Origin: Bradyrhizobium sp. SK17
GTDB taxonomy: Bacteria; Pseudomonadota; Alphaproteobacteria; Rhizobiales; Xanthobacteraceae
Reading direction: 5' to 3'
DNA length: 64,000 bases
NCBI RefSeq assembly: GCF_002831585.1
Contig: NZ_CP025113.1
Span: 5,781,001-5,845,000 of the forward strand
How positions within the stretch are numbered: the first letter of the stretch is position 1; every line of letters begins with the position of its first letter. Positions 45,408 through 55,667 of this stretch are shown here, in pieces. Made by a program: the position numbers and the translations under genes. The notes under the pieces were generated by a model that made no database searches, was not told the DNA's origin, and saw only the letters and a program-made list of their open reading frames with translations.

Positions 45408-46172
45408 ATGGATCCCCAGACAAGTCTTCTGCTGCTCGCGGCCGGCGTCGCGGGAGGCGTCATCAATGCATTGGCGGGCGGCGCAACGCTGATCACGTTT
45501 CCGGCGATGCTGGCGGCCGGCCTGCCCGCCGTCATCGCCAACGCATCGAATGCGGTGGCGATCTCGCCGGGGCACCTGATCGCAGCGCTAGCCGATCGCG
45601 GCAAGATCCCGCCACCGACGCGGCGCCTGCTCGGCTTCATCATCGTCTCCACGCTTGGTGGCGCAATCGGCGCCGGCGTCTTGTTGCTGCTTCCCGAACG
45701 GCTGTTCGTTCTGCCGGTTCCGGGGCTGATCGCCTTCGCGACGTTGCTGTTTGCTTTCGCGCCGCAGATCCAGGCCTGGACCATCGGACGGCAGGCCGGC
45801 GCGGCCTTGCCCTCGACCGGCATCAGCAGTGCCGTGCTCGGACTCGCGTGCGTCTATGGAGGCTTCTTCGGTGCCGGGCTCGGCGTCATCCTGACCGCGG
45901 TGCTGTCGATCACGGAGCCCAACGACATCAGGGCGATCAAGGCGTTGAAGAACCTGCTCGCGACCTGCGTGTCGCTCGCCGCCACCGTGATCTTCATCGT
46001 GCAAGGCGCGGTGCGATGGCCGGAGACCGTAGCCATGCTGATCGGCGCGATGATCGGCGGTTATGCGGGAGGTCACCTGATCCGGGTGCTTCCCGCGACC
46101 GTCGTCCGGCAATTCGTCATTGTGGCCGGGGCGGTGATGACCGTGATCTACGCCGCGCGATACTGGCTCTAG
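45408..46172 (+). CDS. TSUP-family (TauE/SafE) sulfite/organosulfonate exporter-like permease
   Basis: The 254-residue protein has eight hydrophobic segments and the TSUP pattern: AGVAGGVINALAGGATLITFP near the N-terminus, and CVYGGFFGAGLGVILTA, its repeat, around residue 145. Members move sulfite, sulfoacetate or other small anions. The ATG at 45408 has GAGGGTG five bases upstream. The AraC regulator upstream may control it. Confidence 0.85.
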   Translation: MDPQTSLLLLAAGVAGGVINALAGGATLITFPAMLAAGLPAVIANASNAVAISPGHLIAALADRGKIPPPTRRLLGFIIVSTLGGAIGAGVLLLLPERLFVLPVPGLIAFATLLFAFAPQIQAWTIGRQAGAALPSTGISSAVLGLACVYGGFFGAGLGVILTAVLSITEPNDIRAIKALKNLLATCVSLAATVIFIVQGAVRWPETVAMLIGAMIGGYAGGHLIRVLPATVVRQFVIVAGAVMTVIYAARYWL

Positions 46173-46219
46173 TTAGAGCGAGGGAGCCGAGGCTCCCAGC
46201 TCGATCGCGAAGACTTAAC

Positions 46220-46486
46220 TTAGTGCGTCGTCATCCAGGCGCGGGCTTCGCGCTGGGCAGCCGCGATCTCGACATCGGACATCTGCTCGGCGACCTCCCG
46301 GCGGTACGAGATCGCGTCGGTGCGCCCTTTGAGCGCCGCCAGGTTGAACCATTTGTGCGCCGCGACGAGGTTGACCACACCGGATCGGCCGCTTGCCCAG
46401 TACATGCCGCGCTCGAACAGCACGTCCTGGATCGCGGTCGCAGCAACCGGGATGGCAGCTTCCTGATCGATGACCCCCTGAAACAT
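46220..46486 (-). CDS. Sel1-like repeat small protein
   Basis: The 88-residue protein ends in a Sel1-type block NLVAAHKWFNLAALKGRTDA followed by RREVAEQMSDVEIAAAQREARAWM, the usual last repeat of bacterial Sel1 proteins. The N-terminus is short. The start at 46486 (MFQGVIDQEA) lies nine bases after AAGGGG; an ATG three codons earlier is too close. The function is unknown; Sel1 repeats mediate protein contacts. Confidence 0.65.
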   Translation of the reverse strand: MFQGVIDQEAAIPVAATAIQDVLFERGMYWASGRSGVVNLVAAHKWFNLAALKGRTDAISYRREVAEQMSDVEIAAAQREARAWMTTH

Positions 46487-47305
46487 TGTCGTCATTCCCC
46501 TTTTTGTTGTTGGCCGCCCTCCCCCGAGCGCGGCCCCCGTCCACTGTTCAAACGCCCTGTTATGTCCGCGCTGACCTTCGTCATGCGCCGCGCCGATCCG
46601 CTGGATCACCGCTCGCCGGTTGCCGGCTTGTTGGGATGATCATGGCCCATCAAATTTGAAGAGCGGTTTAAGTATCGCGATGAACGGGATGTAAACCGGC
46701 AGCGCCGGGAAGCTTTGCCGGAATCGCAGAAGTGCCTGTGCCGCAGGCATTTCCGCACATTCGTGAACGCCGGTTTACCCTGGCGTTTCGGACATCGATA
46801 ACCATGGCGGACATTGGCCCTGCGCGTCGGCCGGTCCAAATCGGCAACCGGTCTTCGAATCGACGGAGGGGCGCACGTCCCTCTTGCCGACGCAGGACAG
46901 CGAGCGCGGCCGGCACGCGTACAACAACGCACGGCCCTCGAGGCTCGACATCGATTTAGAACTGGAATGGGGGAATGGGTACCGGGGCGCGGACTGCGCA
47001 GGCCGCCGGAACGAGGGGGTCGGCGAACACGTCAGGACCAGATTTCAACGCGGCATTCTCGCCGGTGAAACTGCGGAACCAAGCGGGCTCCGCACCGAAC
47101 GAAGAAATCTCTGTTTCTTCTGCCGGACCGGTTTTGGGAAGGTTACCCTCTCCGAAATTCGATCCAGCCGTTTGACCTGATGTCTCGCCGACACCCTCTT
47201 TCGTCAGCCAGAGCCTTGGGGTGGATGTGCCTCTCAGCAGTCCGTCCGATGGCTCTCGCGACGTGCCGGCATCAAGCCGCCGGCAATCCTCTCAAGGCGA
47301 GAGGC
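46487..47305. other. Gene-poor region of about 820 bp
   Basis: Nothing here passes as a confident gene. Open frames at 46884-47180 and 46975-47175 on the + strand overlap in different frames and have no recognised domain. Short hairpins such as GTGCCTGTGCCGCAGGCATT at 46732-46751 are visible. Confidence 0.45.
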
Positions 47306-47404
47306 TTACTTCTTCTTCTTGGCGACCTTGCGGGTCTTCTTCGCAGTCTTCTTCACTGCGCTCTTCGCCTTCTTCGCCTTCGCCTTCTTTGCCTTCTTAG
47401 CCAT
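47306..47404 (-). CDS. Lysine-rich histone H1-like 32-residue peptide
   Basis: This very short frame reads MAKKAKKAKAKKAKSAV and then KKTAKKTRKVAKKKK: about half the residues are lysine and most of the rest alanine, as in the C-terminal tails of histone H1 and bacterial HC1/HU-tail proteins. A good ribosome-binding site GGAGGG lies five bases before the ATG at 47404. Such peptides bind DNA or RNA non-specifically. The function is inferred from composition only. Confidence 0.65.
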   Translation of the reverse strand: MAKKAKKAKAKKAKSAVKKTAKKTRKVAKKKK

Positions 47405-48001
47405 GTTGCCCTCCAGTATGTGAGATGGCTCTACGCTGCGTGCACTCGGGAATCGATATGCACTACTTCCCGAATACACCAACAGACCAAAAAAAACAGT
47501 GTCCCGCTTAAGGAAGTGTTGACGCAGCGATGGCAGTGCGCGCAGCGCGCGTCGCCGGAAAACTTGCCGACGCGTTCAAGCGTCAATGCGAGAAACGCAA
47601 TCGCGTCCGACATCGGCATTTGTCAACGTCATCGGAAACCACTTGTATTGTAGGCAATTCGTGAATTCGCATTCGAACACGCGACGCACGATCGCGGTCG
47701 CGCTGAGTCGAACGCGCTTGCGCGAAACGGCGCGCCACGACCTCCGAGTCGCAATTTTTGGCAACGAAAAAAATTTCGTGGGTAAGCCAACTTTTGCCTC
47801 GTCTGAGGTCATCCGAACCCGATTCCCGGTCGAATCGTGGATCCCGCGATTCGGCACCGACGGCATCATCGAGGCGACAAAGGGAGGCCGTGAGGCGAGA
47901 TCACGCCGCGTTCACGCGCGCGCGACGACGCTAGATGCGATCACGCGAGAGCATGATCCGGTTGGATCAAACGCCAAGGACAACATCATTGTCCTGTTGG
48001 T
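47405..48001. other. Intergenic region of about 600 bp upstream of the Lys-rich gene and after gatB
   Basis: No supported gene. A 97-residue open frame on the - strand (47576-47869) has no ribosome-binding site or domain. The part near 47485-47510 is A-rich on the + strand and may contain the promoter of the Lys-rich gene. Confidence 0.4.
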
Positions 48002-49489
48002 TCAGATGCCGAGCTTGGACTTCAGGAGGTCGTTGACCGACTGCGGGTTGGCCTTGCCGCCCGACGACTTCATCACCTGGCCGACGAACCAGCCGACCAA
48101 TTGGGGCTTCGCCTTGGCCTGCTCGACCTTGTCGGGATTGGCCGCGATGATGTCGTCGACCACCTTCTCGATCGCGCCGAGGTCGGTGACCTGCTTCATG
48201 CCGCGCGTTTCAACGAGCGCGCGCGGATCGCCGCCCTCCTGCCACACGATCTCGAACAAGTCCTTGGCGATCTTGCCGGAAATCGTTCCCTCGCCGATCA
48301 GGCCGACGATCGCGGAGAGTTGCTGTGCCGACACCGGCGAGGCTGCAATGTCGACGCCTTCCTTGTTGAGGCGTCCAAACAGTTCGTTGATCACCCAGTT
48401 GGCGGCGAGCTTGCCGTCGCGCGCCTTGTCGGCGAGGCCCGACAGCACCGTCTCGTAGAACTCTGCGCTCTCGCGCTCGGCGACCAGCACGCTTGCATCA
48501 TAGGGCGACAAGCCGAAGCCCGTAATAAACCGGGACTTCTTCTGGTCCGGCAGTTCCGGCAGCTGCGCCTTGAGATCGTCGACGAAGGCTTGGCTGAACT
48601 CGAGCGGCAGGAGGTCGGGATCCGGGAAGTAGCGGTAGTCGTGCGCCTCTTCCTTCGACCGCATCGAGCGGGTCTCGCCCTTGTTCGGATCGAACAGCCG
48701 GGTTTCCTGGTCGATCGTGCCGCCGTCCTCGATGATCTCGATCTGACGCCGCGCCTCGTACTCGATCGCCTGGCCGATGAAGTTCACCGAGTTCATGTTC
48801 TTGATTTCGCAGCGGGTGCCGAGCGCGATCTCGCCGTAACGGCGCACCGAGACGTTGACGTCGGCGCGCAGGCTGCCCTTCTCCATGTCGCCGTCGCAGG
48901 TGCCGAGGTAACGCAGGATCGAGCGCAGCTTGCTGACATAGGCCTTGGCCTGCTCGGCGTCGCGAATGTCGGGCTTGGAGACGATCTCCATCAGCGCGAC
49001 GCCGCAACGATTGAGGTCGACATAGGACATCGTCGGCGACTGGTCGTGGAGCAACTTGCCGGCATCCTGTTCCAGATGCAGCCGCTCGATCCCGATCGTG
49101 ACGTTACGGCCGCCGTCGAGTTCGAGCGACACCTCGCCCTCGCCCACGATCGGCGACTTGTACTGGCTGATCTGGTAGCCTTGCGGCGAGTCCGGATAGA
49201 AGTAGTTCTTGCGGTCGAATACCGAGCGCAGATTGATCTTGGCGTTCAGCCCGAGACCGGTGAGCACCGCCTGGCGGACGCACTCCTCGTTGATGACTGG
49301 CAGCATGCCCGGCATCGCGGCATCGACCAGCGAGACGTGCGAGTTGGGCTCGCCGCCGAACGCGGTCGATGCGCCGGAGAACAGCTTCGAGGACGAGGTG
49401 ACCTGGGCATGGACCTCCATGCCGATCACGACCTCCCAATCGCCGGTGGCGCTCTTGATCAGTCTGTGCGGGGCGGCGGATGCGGTCAT
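48002..49489 (-). CDS. gatB: Aspartyl/glutamyl-tRNA amidotransferase subunit B
   Basis: GatB is the kinase/tRNA-binding subunit of GatCAB, which converts Glu-tRNA(Gln) and Asp-tRNA(Asn) to the amides. The 495-residue protein shows [42 protein letters not shown] and the [12 protein letters not shown] motif, and ends in a YqeY-like tail domain ([20 protein letters not shown]). It lies downstream of gatC and gatA, separated by the patatin gene. Confidence 0.96.
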   Translation of the reverse strand: MTASAAPHRLIKSATGDWEVVIGMEVHAQVTSSSKLFSGASTAFGGEPNSHVSLVDAAMPGMLPVINEECVRQAVLTGLGLNAKINLRSVFDRKNYFYPDSPQGYQISQYKSPIVGEGEVSLELDGGRNVTIGIERLHLEQDAGKLLHDQSPTMSYVDLNRCGVALMEIVSKPDIRDAEQAKAYVSKLRSILRYLGTCDGDMEKGSLRADVNVSVRRYGEIALGTRCEIKNMNSVNFIGQAIEYEARRQIEIIEDGGTIDQETRLFDPNKGETRSMRSKEEAHDYRYFPDPDLLPLEFSQAFVDDLKAQLPELPDQKKSRFITGFGLSPYDASVLVAERESAEFYETVLSGLADKARDGKLAANWVINELFGRLNKEGVDIAASPVSAQQLSAIVGLIGEGTISGKIAKDLFEIVWQEGGDPRALVETRGMKQVTDLGAIEKVVDDIIAANPDKVEQAKAKPQLVGWFVGQVMKSSGGKANPQSVNDLLKSKLGI

Positions 49490-49607
49490 GGATCTCGTTG
49501 TCCGGATAAAGTGATATCTGGGATGCTAATGGGCTTCGCGCAACCAACCGCGCCAGTCAAGCCGCCTTGCGGCCCCTCGTCGGCCGCGCCGTCGCCTGCG
49601 GCGCTGC

Positions 49608-51005
49608 TCAGAGCCCGCGCCGGAACTGCTGAAAGGCCTTGCTCGCGCGCAGTGCGTCCGCGCCGCCCGTGATCAACTGGTCGACCTGCTCCGGCGGCAG
49701 CGAAAGCCGGGTCGGGATGGCGTTCAGGATGCCGGCACGCTCCGGTCCGAGCCGGTCGAAGCCCAGTCGCTCGACATAGATCGCGACATCACCGCATTTC
49801 CAGCCGGGCCCGACGCCGAGACGGCTGCGATCGGCCGCCGACAGTCCGCACCGCCAGTGCTTCAGCTTGCCCGACCAGTCGTTGGCAAGCGCGGTGAAGG
49901 CCGCGTAGCTCGATCGCACGCTGGCATCGATCGCGGTGTCGGCGGCCGCCGACACCAGTTCGACGCCGCTCGGCCCTTCGAGCGTCTGCACGAAGTCGCC
50001 GGAGATGCCGCGGCCGGCGTCGACCACCAGGAACAGGATGCGCTTGAGCTTGGCCGCTTGCCGCTCGCTCAAGGGCTCGTAGGGACGCTGCGCCGCGAGC
50101 AAGCCGATGCTCAGCCCCGACAGGCCGTAATTGTCGACCAGCCCGCCATCGAGCAGCTTGACGTAGCGCATCGAGCCGTCGCGGTAGCGTGCCTGGGCCT
50201 CGGCATAGGAGCGCAACAGCGGCTGCGCGTTCGGATCGTTGCGTACCCGTTCGAGCCAGGGCGGCAGCGGCGCCGCACAGCCGCCGGGGAAGGTTTCCAG
50301 CACGATCGGCGCGAACGCCAGCGGCACCGCCGCGGATGCCGCCACCGCTTCGGCGACACGATAGGAGCGGATGTCGCTGCACAGCGCATCGAACGAGGTC
50401 TTGCCGAACACGAACGGCGTGCGGTTGTAGATGTCGGATGCGTTGATCCAGACCCGCGGCCGGCGGTCGTCGGGCAACGCCTCGAACCGCGCACCGTTGA
50501 ACAGATTGCGATCGAGCCAGTCGGTGAATTGGCTGTCGTTGATGCCGCCACCCAGTGCGCGTCCGATATTGCCGAGCGAGATCTGGGTCTTCAGGCCCTC
50601 CTCGGCGTTGCGCAGTAGGAAGCGTTCACGAAAATCATCGAGCGCCGCACGCCGCTTCAATCCGAAATAGGCGGCGGTGATTGACCCGCCGGAGACGCCG
50701 GAGACGAAGTCGACGCGATCCAGCAGCGTCTTGGTGCCGGCGGCACCGGAATGCACCCGATCGAGTTCCTCCAGCACGCCGAACGAAAACGCCGCCGCGC
50801 GGGTGCCGCCACCGGAGAACGACAGTGCGAGCAGCAAATCATCTTCATAGGTCGGAAAGTCGCGGGCACTGCTGTTGTCGGCAAGCGCGGCGCCAAGCGG
50901 CACGTTGCCCGGCAGGTTATAGACGGTCGCGCAGCCGGCAAGGCCCGCCGCCACCACGGCCACCAGCATCGCTGACAGCCATCCCCCTATCCCCGACCCA
51001 CGCAC
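49608..51005 (-). CDS. Patatin-like phospholipase lipoprotein
   Basis: The 465-residue protein has a lipoprotein signal (SAMLVAVVAAGLAGC, lipobox LAGC near residue 25). A patatin domain follows, with the oxyanion motif SFSGGGTRAAAFSFG, the nucleophile Ser in VSGVSGGS (GxSxG) and the dyad Asp in LLDGGLVDNYG. All catalytic parts are present, so a lipid acyl-hydrolase anchored in the envelope is likely. It sits between gatA and gatB, probably as an inserted gene without functional link. Confidence 0.85.
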   Translation of the reverse strand: MRGSGIGGWLSAMLVAVVAAGLAGCATVYNLPGNVPLGAALADNSSARDFPTYEDDLLLALSFSGGGTRAAAFSFGVLEELDRVHSGAAGTKTLLDRVDFVSGVSGGSITAAYFGLKRRAALDDFRERFLLRNAEEGLKTQISLGNIGRALGGGINDSQFTDWLDRNLFNGARFEALPDDRRPRVWINASDIYNRTPFVFGKTSFDALCSDIRSYRVAEAVAASAAVPLAFAPIVLETFPGGCAAPLPPWLERVRNDPNAQPLLRSYAEAQARYRDGSMRYVKLLDGGLVDNYGLSGLSIGLLAAQRPYEPLSERQAAKLKRILFLVVDAGRGISGDFVQTLEGPSGVELVSAAADTAIDASVRSSYAAFTALANDWSGKLKHWRCGLSAADRSRLGVGPGWKCGDVAIYVERLGFDRLGPERAGILNAIPTRLSLPPEQVDQLITGGADALRASKAFQQFRRGL

Positions 51006-51134
51006 GAAATACTCTCTTTGCCGCTGGCCCCCGCCCGGTTCACCAGCCTATCACGGCCAATCTGGGCGGCGGCATGGCGGCCGAAACAGGGTTAATGTTC
51101 GCGGTGCCGAGACACCGCATCTGGTACCGATCGT

Positions 51135-51416
51135 TCAGGCCAACAACGCGGCGACGATCCGTTCCCACTCGGCCTCGACTGTGTCCTTGGCGACTGGCTG
51201 GCCGGCCCGGCGATACCAGTAGCCGGCATTGCCGAGATCGCCTTCGACGCGATGCAGATAAGCGTGCACCCAAGCCGAACTGGCATCGCTCTCATTCATC
51301 ACGATGCGGTGCGCCTGGTCCCAATCGCCCTTCGCCGCCCACCACAACGCCGCGAGCGCGGGCGACAACGTCGAGTCCGGCACAGCGTCATGCAGGCTGG
51401 CGCGGAACTCGGCCAT
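51135..51416 (-). CDS. Small protein of unknown function between gatA and the patatin gene
   Basis: This 93-residue protein (MAEFRASLHDAVPDSTLSPAL) is rich in Trp, His and Ala and has the pattern WDQAHRIVMNESDASSAWVHAYLHRVEGDLGNAGYWYRRAG, which looks like two helical repeats similar to TPR/Sel1. It follows the gatA stop by three bases, so it is co-transcribed with gatA. It seems conserved as a hypothetical in rhizobia by recollection; no function known. Confidence 0.65.
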   Translation of the reverse strand: MAEFRASLHDAVPDSTLSPALAALWWAAKGDWDQAHRIVMNESDASSAWVHAYLHRVEGDLGNAGYWYRRAGQPVAKDTVEAEWERIVAALLA

Positions 51417-51419
51417 CGC

Positions 51420-52895
51420 TCACCACCATTTCGCCGGCGTGAAGCGGCCGGCAGCCTGCTCGATCACCTCGCCGAGCGAGAACAGCGTCTCCTCGTCGAA
51501 CGGCCGGCCGATCAGTTGCAGGCCGAGCGGCAAGCCCTGGCTGTCCTTGCCCGCGGGCACCGCGATGCCGGGCAGGCCCGCCATGTTCACGGTCACCGTG
51601 AAGATGTCATTGAGATACATCTCGACGGGATCGGCGCCGCCCTTCTCGCCGATGCCGAACGCCGCCGACGGCGTCGCCGGCGTCAGGATCGCGTTCACGC
51701 CCTTGGCGAAGCAGTCCTCGAAATCCTTCTTGATCAGCGTACGCACCTTTTGTGCGCGCAGATAATAGGCATCGTAATAGCCGGCCGAGAGCACATAAGT
51801 GCCGATCAGCACGCGACGGCGCACCTCGTCGCCGAAGCCGTCGGCGCGGGTGTTCTCGTACATCTCGATGATGTTCTTGCCCGGATCGCGCAATCCGTAG
51901 CGCACGCCGTCATAGCGCGCGAGGTTTGACGAGGCCTCGGCAGGCGCCACGATGTAATAGGCCGGCAGCGCGTATTTGGTGTGCGGCAGCGACACCTCGA
52001 CCAACTCGGCGCCGGCGGCCTTCAGCCACTGCGCGCCTTCGCTCCACAGCTTCTCGATTTCGGCCGGCATGCCGTCGAGCCGATACTCCCGGGGGATGCC
52101 GATCTTCATGCCCTTCACGGACTTGCCGATCGCGGCCTCGTAGTCCGGCACCGCGATGTCGACCGATGTGGTGTCCTTCGGATCGTGCCCGGCCATCGAG
52201 CGCATCAGGATCGCGGCATCGCGCGTCGAGCGTGCGATCGGGCCGGCCTGGTCGAGCGAGGATGCGAACGCCACGATGCCCCAGCGCGAGCAGCGGCCAT
52301 AGGTCGGCTTGATGCCGACGGTTGCGGTGAACGCAGCAGGCTGGCGGATCGAGCCGCCGGTATCGGTCGCGGTCGCGCCCATGCAGAGTAACGCCGCCAC
52401 CGCCGAGGCCGAGCCGCCGGACGAACCGCCTGGCACCAGCGTCGTGTTAGAGCCTTCGCGGCGCCACGGGTTGGTGACCGGACCGAAGAACGAGGTCTCG
52501 TTCGACGAGCCCATCGCGAACTCGTCATTGTTGAGCTTGCCGAGCAGCACGGCGCCGTCGCGCCAAAGCTGCGAGGTCACCGTCGACTCGTAAGGCGGGA
52601 TGAAGTTGCCGAGGATCTTCGAGCACGCCGTGGTCCTGATATCGCGGGTCGCGAACAGGTCCTTGATGCCGAGCGGGATGCCGGCCAGCGGGCCGCCCTC
52701 ACCCTTTGCGATTTTGTCGTCGGCCGCCTTCGCCATCTCGCGGGCGCGGTCAGGTGTTTCGAGAACATAGGCATTGAGCGCGCGCGCGGCCTCGATGGCG
52801 GCGAGATGCGCATCGGTCAGCTCAACGGCGGTGAAAGACTTGCTCGCCAGGCCCTCGCGGGCCTCGGCGATCGTCAACGATGTCAAATCGGTCAT
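51420..52895 (-). CDS. gatA: Aspartyl/glutamyl-tRNA amidotransferase subunit A
   Basis: GatA hydrolyses glutamine to supply ammonia to GatB. The 491-residue protein has the amidase triad: Lys in [10 protein letters not shown], Ser in the [13 protein letters not shown] loop with the [11 protein letters not shown] nucleophile region. Length matches the family. The start codon is immediately adjacent to the stop of the 79-residue gene (TAAATG), and gatC lies upstream. Confidence 0.96.
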   Translation of the reverse strand: MTDLTSLTIAEAREGLASKSFTAVELTDAHLAAIEAARALNAYVLETPDRAREMAKAADDKIAKGEGGPLAGIPLGIKDLFATRDIRTTACSKILGNFIPPYESTVTSQLWRDGAVLLGKLNNDEFAMGSSNETSFFGPVTNPWRREGSNTTLVPGGSSGGSASAVAALLCMGATATDTGGSIRQPAAFTATVGIKPTYGRCSRWGIVAFASSLDQAGPIARSTRDAAILMRSMAGHDPKDTTSVDIAVPDYEAAIGKSVKGMKIGIPREYRLDGMPAEIEKLWSEGAQWLKAAGAELVEVSLPHTKYALPAYYIVAPAEASSNLARYDGVRYGLRDPGKNIIEMYENTRADGFGDEVRRRVLIGTYVLSAGYYDAYYLRAQKVRTLIKKDFEDCFAKGVNAILTPATPSAAFGIGEKGGADPVEMYLNDIFTVTVNMAGLPGIAVPAGKDSQGLPLGLQLIGRPFDEETLFSLGEVIEQAAGRFTPAKWW

Positions 52896-53135
52896 TTATT
52901 TGTTGATCGGGCTGCAGAAAAACGGAGACAGGGTCTTGTCGTTGGCGGGATCGTCCAGGCGCGCCCTGTTTGCCTTGGCGTTCTCCCTGGCGCGCTCGGC
53001 GTCGAGAGCCTCGAGCTGGTCGAGCACGGCGTCGATCGCCTCATTGGGATCGGCGACCTTCCCCTTGCGCTCCATCACATCGAGGAAATCCATATAGGCC
53101 TTGTAGGCCTTCTCATCGTCGCAGAGCAGACACAT
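52896..53135 (-). CDS. Small conserved protein between gatC and gatA
   Basis: The 79-residue protein begins MCLLCDDEKAYKAYMDFLDVM and has a CxxC at residues 2-5, with a charged helical middle (AIDAVLDQLEALDAERA). Its stop directly abuts the gatA ATG, so it is translated with it. The CxxC may bind a metal but one pair is not enough to say so. No function known. Confidence 0.7.
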   Translation of the reverse strand: MCLLCDDEKAYKAYMDFLDVMERKGKVADPNEAIDAVLDQLEALDAERARENAKANRARLDDPANDKTLSPFFCSPINK

Positions 53136-53201
53136 TGGACTTTGTCGCTTTTGTTTGATGGGCTTCCGGCATCCAGTTCGCTCGAAAACACCAGGCGAGT
53201 G

Positions 53202-53489
53202 TTACTCGACCACCTTCGGCACCAGGAAGAAGTCGTTCACGGTATCCGGCGCGTTGCGGACGATGACATCGGCGATCTCACCGTCATTGACCACATCGGC
53301 GCGCTTCTTCATCTCCATCGGCGTCACCGAAGTCATCGGCTCGATGCCGTCGATATTCACTTCCGACAGCTGCTCGACGAAGGCCAGCATCGCGTTCAGC
53401 TCGCCCTGGAGATGGGGAACTTCGGCGTCGCTGACCGCGATCCGCGCCAGATGCGCGATGCGACGGACGGTCGTGGCGTCTACGGACAT
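53202..53489 (-). CDS. gatC: Aspartyl/glutamyl-tRNA amidotransferase subunit C
   Basis: GatC stabilises GatA in the amidotransferase. The 95-residue protein begins [21 protein letters not shown] and has the helical N-terminus, the [16 protein letters not shown] segment and the C-terminal [22 protein letters not shown] motif of the family. It heads the gatC-(79 aa)-gatA unit. Confidence 0.95.
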   Translation of the reverse strand: MSVDATTVRRIAHLARIAVSDAEVPHLQGELNAMLAFVEQLSEVNIDGIEPMTSVTPMEMKKRADVVNDGEIADVIVRNAPDTVNDFFLVPKVVE

Positions 53490-53583
53490 TATATAGGGCC
53501 TCGGGTGGTCAGGCTGAAAGGTCAGCCTGCCGTATAGCAGAGGCCGGTTTTGCGCCGCAACCGCGCTGGAAACCGGGGCAAAA

Positions 53584-54659
53584 TCAGCCCGCCAACTGCC
53601 CTATCCGTGCCAGCGCCGCCCCGGCCAGCGCCCGGGTCAGCTCGGCGGCCGGCATTTCCTTGCCCATCCGCACCGCCTGCCCGGCCCAGAGATTGGTGAA
53701 ATCGACCTTGCCCTGTTTTTCGGCAGCCGCCTTCAGGGGCCCGAGGGCGGTCGCCGCGTGCGGAAATGCCGGCGCATCCGGTGAGATCGAGCCGACCTCG
53801 CGCATCACCCTGTTGGCGACGCCACGCGCCGGGCGCCCGGTCATCACGTTGGTGATGACGGTCGATTCGTCGCTCGCCTGCGCCAGCGCGACACGGCCCT
53901 GCAGGGTCACCTTGGATTCCGGGCAGCGCAGATAGGCCGAGCCGATCTGCACCGCGGATGCACCGAGCGCGAACGCCGCCGCGATCCCGCGCCCGTCGGC
54001 AATGCCGCCGGCGGCGACGACCGGCACCTTCACCGCATCCACCACCTGCGGCAGCAGCGAGAACGTGCCCGGCTGTTCGGAGATATTCTCGGTCAGGAAC
54101 ATGGCGCGATGGCCGCCGGCATCGGCGCCCTGCGCGATGACGACGTCGGCACCGTTCTCTTCCAGCCAGATCGCCTCCTTCACCGTGGTCGCCGACGACA
54201 TCACGATGGCGCCCGCTCCCTTCACCCGCTGGAGGAGCTTTGGCTCAGGCAGGCCGAAATGGAAGCTGACGACCTCGGGCTTCAATTCCTCGACCACGGC
54301 GCAGAAGGCCGCATCGAACGGTGCGCGGTTGGCGGCGTTGATCGCCGCATCCGGATCGAGGCCATGCTCGCGAAAATAAGGCGCCAGCCGCTGCCGCCAT
54401 CGCGCCTCGCGCGCCGGATCGGCGTCGACCGCCTTGTGGCAGAAGAAGTTGAGGTTGACCGGCGCGGAGACGCGCTGGCGGATGATGTTGACCTGCTCGC
54501 GGGCCTTCTCGGCCGACAGCATCGCGCATGGCAGTGAGCCGAGCCCGCCCCTTGCGCCACTGCGATCACCAGCTCGGCATCCATTACGCCCGCCATCGGC
54601 GCCAGCACGATCGGGAATTCGGTCTTGAAGCGATCGATCAATCGACGGTCTGGCCACAT
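53584..54659 (-). pseudogene. Nitronate monooxygenase, interrupted by a single-base frameshift
   Basis: Reading from the ATG at 54659 gives the family start MWPDRRLIDRFKTEFPIVLAPMAGVMDAELVIAVAQGA and then drifts into a wrong frame. The rest of the protein (GGLGSLPCAMLSAEKAREQV to the end at 53584, with VPVVAAGGIADGRG and GADAGGHR of the FMN site) continues in a different frame. The shift lies near 54545-54556, where GGGGCGGG seems to lack one base compared with the expected GGC GGC GGG. Corrected, the product would be about 358 residues and apparently functional. It could be a true mutation or a sequencing error. Confidence 0.78.
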
Positions 54660-54682
54660 GGTGTGCCTCGCACTTGTTCAGG

Positions 54683-55657
54683 TCAAAGAGGAAGAGAGTT
54701 GCGCCTGCCGTGCAGCGATTGCTCGGCCTCGGCGACGATGCGGCCGACGATCTCGGCCGCGGGAACGATATCATGGATCAAGCCGACGGATTCGCCGGCG
54801 AACACCGCGGCGATGTCGAAATTGCCCGCCTCCCTCGCGGCGGCATATTCCACCGCGATCTCATCCGCCCGCTGCATCAGCTCGATCTCGCGGCCGCTCC
54901 AGCGCCGCGAATGATCGTTGGAGAGCGACCGCGCGGTGAACGGTGCCGGCCACATCAATTTGCGCGACCAGTCCATCACCACGCCGCGCACCGTCTCGCC
55001 GCTCTTCGCCGCGCGGATCAATTGCTTCGCCCGCTCCGGCGCATCAGCTTCGAGGCTGGCATAGAAGCGCGTGCCCATCAGCACGCCGGAGGCGCCGAGC
55101 ATCATCATCGCAGCCAGGCCGCGGCCATCCGCGATGCCGCCCGCCGCGACGACCGGTACCCGCCCTGCCGCGAAATCGATGATCGCAGGCACGATGTCGA
55201 GCGTGGTGCGCGAGGCGCCATGACCGCCCGCCTCGGTCCCCTGCGCAATCAGGATATCCGCGCCGCAATCGAGCGCTTGTTGAGCGAGTTCCTCATTCTG
55301 CACCTGACAGATCAGCAGCGCGCCCGCCGCCTTGATGGCAGACGCGAACGGCGCGGGATCGCCGAACGACAACATCACCGCGCGCGGCCGCGCCGCCAGC
55401 GCGATGTCGATCAGTTCGGGCTGCTTGGCGAGGCCCCAGGTGATGAAGCCGATGCCGAATGGCCTTGCGGACCCCTTCAGCTTTGCGGTTTCTGCCTCAA
55501 GCCACGCCCTGTCTCCGTAGCCACCGCCCAGAATGCCGAAGCCACCCGCCTCGCTCACCGCCCTGACCAGCCGGCTTCCCGTAATCATCGCCATCGGCGC
55601 CGCCAGGATCGGATGTTCGACGCCCAGACGCGTCGTCAAGTCGGTGCCGATCGGCAT
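54683..55657 (-). CDS. Nitronate monooxygenase (FMN-dependent, 2-nitropropane dioxygenase type)
   Basis: The 324-residue TIM barrel starts LGVEHPILAAPMAMITG and has the FMN/phosphate motifs AQGTEAGGHGASR and VPVVAAGGIADGRGLAAMMMLG. These enzymes oxidise toxic nitronates such as propionate 3-nitronate. It lies upstream of a paralogue at 53584 on the same strand, 23 bp apart, and is divergent from a LysR regulator with five 14-bp repeats and a dyad in the promoter region. Confidence 0.88.
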   Translation of the reverse strand: MPIGTDLTTRLGVEHPILAAPMAMITGSRLVRAVSEAGGFGILGGGYGDRAWLEAETAKLKGSARPFGIGFITWGLAKQPELIDIALAARPRAVMLSFGDPAPFASAIKAAGALLICQVQNEELAQQALDCGADILIAQGTEAGGHGASRTTLDIVPAIIDFAAGRVPVVAAGGIADGRGLAAMMMLGASGVLMGTRFYASLEADAPERAKQLIRAAKSGETVRGVVMDWSRKLMWPAPFTARSLSNDHSRRWSGREIELMQRADEIAVEYAAAREAGNFDIAAVFAGESVGLIHDIVPAAEIVGRIVAEAEQSLHGRRNSLPL

Positions 55658-55667
55658 GCGTTGCTCC

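Noticed and set aside
46884..47180. A 98-codon open frame as a new gene
   Set aside because: Overlaps another frame, no ribosome-binding site and no recognisable domain.
47576..47869. A 97-codon open frame on the - strand upstream of the Lys-rich gene
   Set aside because: No ribosome-binding site or domain; may be chance.
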